Of a stretch of 64,000 nt of DNA, positions 63,819 through 64,000 are shown piece after piece. The position numbers and the translations under genes were made by a program. The stretch lies in contig NZ_QJJL01000002.1 of the NCBI RefSeq assembly GCF_003201935.1, positions 901,681-965,680 on the forward strand, read 5' to 3'. The notes under the pieces were generated by a model. It did not search any database and was not told where the DNA came from. It saw only the letters and a program-made list of their open reading frames with translations. Every line of letters begins with the position of its first letter. Position 1 is the stretch's first letter. This DNA is from Loktanella sp. PT4BL. GTDB lineage: Bacteria > Pseudomonadota > Alphaproteobacteria > Rhodobacterales > Rhodobacteraceae.

Positions 63819-63843
63819 CGTAGCACCGCTGTAGCACCGCGCA
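63819..63843. repeat. Right arm-type integrase site pair
   Basis: Two direct GTAGCACC copies with an 11-base period followed by CGCGCA, matching 55029-55053 at 22 of 25 positions in the same orientation. It lies 61 bases inside the right att repeat. Confidence 0.75.
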
Positions 63844-63904
63844 TTTCGCCAACGCAAAAAGCCACCCGAAGGTGGCGTTTAACATATTGATTTTGTTTGT
63901 TTAC

Positions 63905-63984
<80 letters not shown>

Positions 63985-64000
63985 CTACCGTGTTGCAGTT

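Overview
The window looks like a chromosomal segment of an alphaproteobacterium of the Rhodobacterales (Roseobacter group). The grounds are gene content and protein character: an inositol ABC/iol operon with an RpiR-type regulator, a seven-subunit Mrp antiporter operon with fused A and B subunits, a metal-type KdsA, a TPP-riboswitch thiamine salvage operon, and densely overlapping ATGA/TGATG gene junctions. No rRNA and no CRISPR array are present. Species-level assignment is not possible by eye.

Layout. 1-3.6 kb: the end of a capsule-export gene (its 5' end lies outside the window), kdsA, and a BON-MscS channel, followed by tRNA-Gln(UUG). 3.8-7.0 kb (minus strand): thiamine salvage operon thiM-thiE-thiD-(44-codon ORF)-tenA behind a TPP riboswitch whose expression platform appears to be a Shine-Dalgarno-sequestering hairpin. 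7.4-10.1 kb: a small secreted/membrane protein, then a tight three-gene cassette of adenylate-forming ligase, GNAT-like protein and acyl carrier protein. 10.2-16.8 kb: a CUT1 sugar ABC transporter operon with a clan GH-A glycoside hydrolase and a divergent LacI regulator; its binding-protein gene carries an in-frame amber codon directly after the signal peptide.

16.9-21.3 kb: a six-gene operon joining a LolD/FtsX-type ABC transporter to three secreted proteins of metal-uptake type (DUF4198, a NikL-like protein, a ZnuA-like binding protein). This is the best candidate for a poorly described transport system. 21.5-32.2 kb: complete myo-inositol uptake and catabolism up to the IolC/J step (iolR, three ABC genes, iolG, iolC, iolD, iolE, a small membrane protein, iolB), with GGAA-N6-TTCC type operators. 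32.2-38.1 kb (minus): mrpA(B)CDEFG.

38.2-54.7 kb is an accessory, decaying region. It holds IS481- and IS3-type transposase remnants, an HNH nuclease gene interrupted by two ochre codons, two peroxiredoxin-like genes (one without the peroxidatic cysteine), an RTX-type secreted hydrolase-like protein, a surface-type lipoprotein, two very large multi-PAS histidine kinases (one with a fused receiver, the other with its receiver encoded separately) and an OmpR-type regulator.

54.86-63.95 kb is an integrated element inserted in the initiator tRNA gene. It is bounded by 48-bp identical direct repeats, with paired integrase arm-site-like repeats just inside each end. It carries a P4-type integrase, an AlpA/Xis-like HTH protein, a TOPRIM/helicase replication protein with iteron-like internal repeats and a striking 17-bp inverted repeat downstream, secreted Excalibur and nuclease-like proteins, a second tyrosine recombinase and several small unknown genes. 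No virion genes are visible, so it resembles a satellite-type or integrative genomic island.
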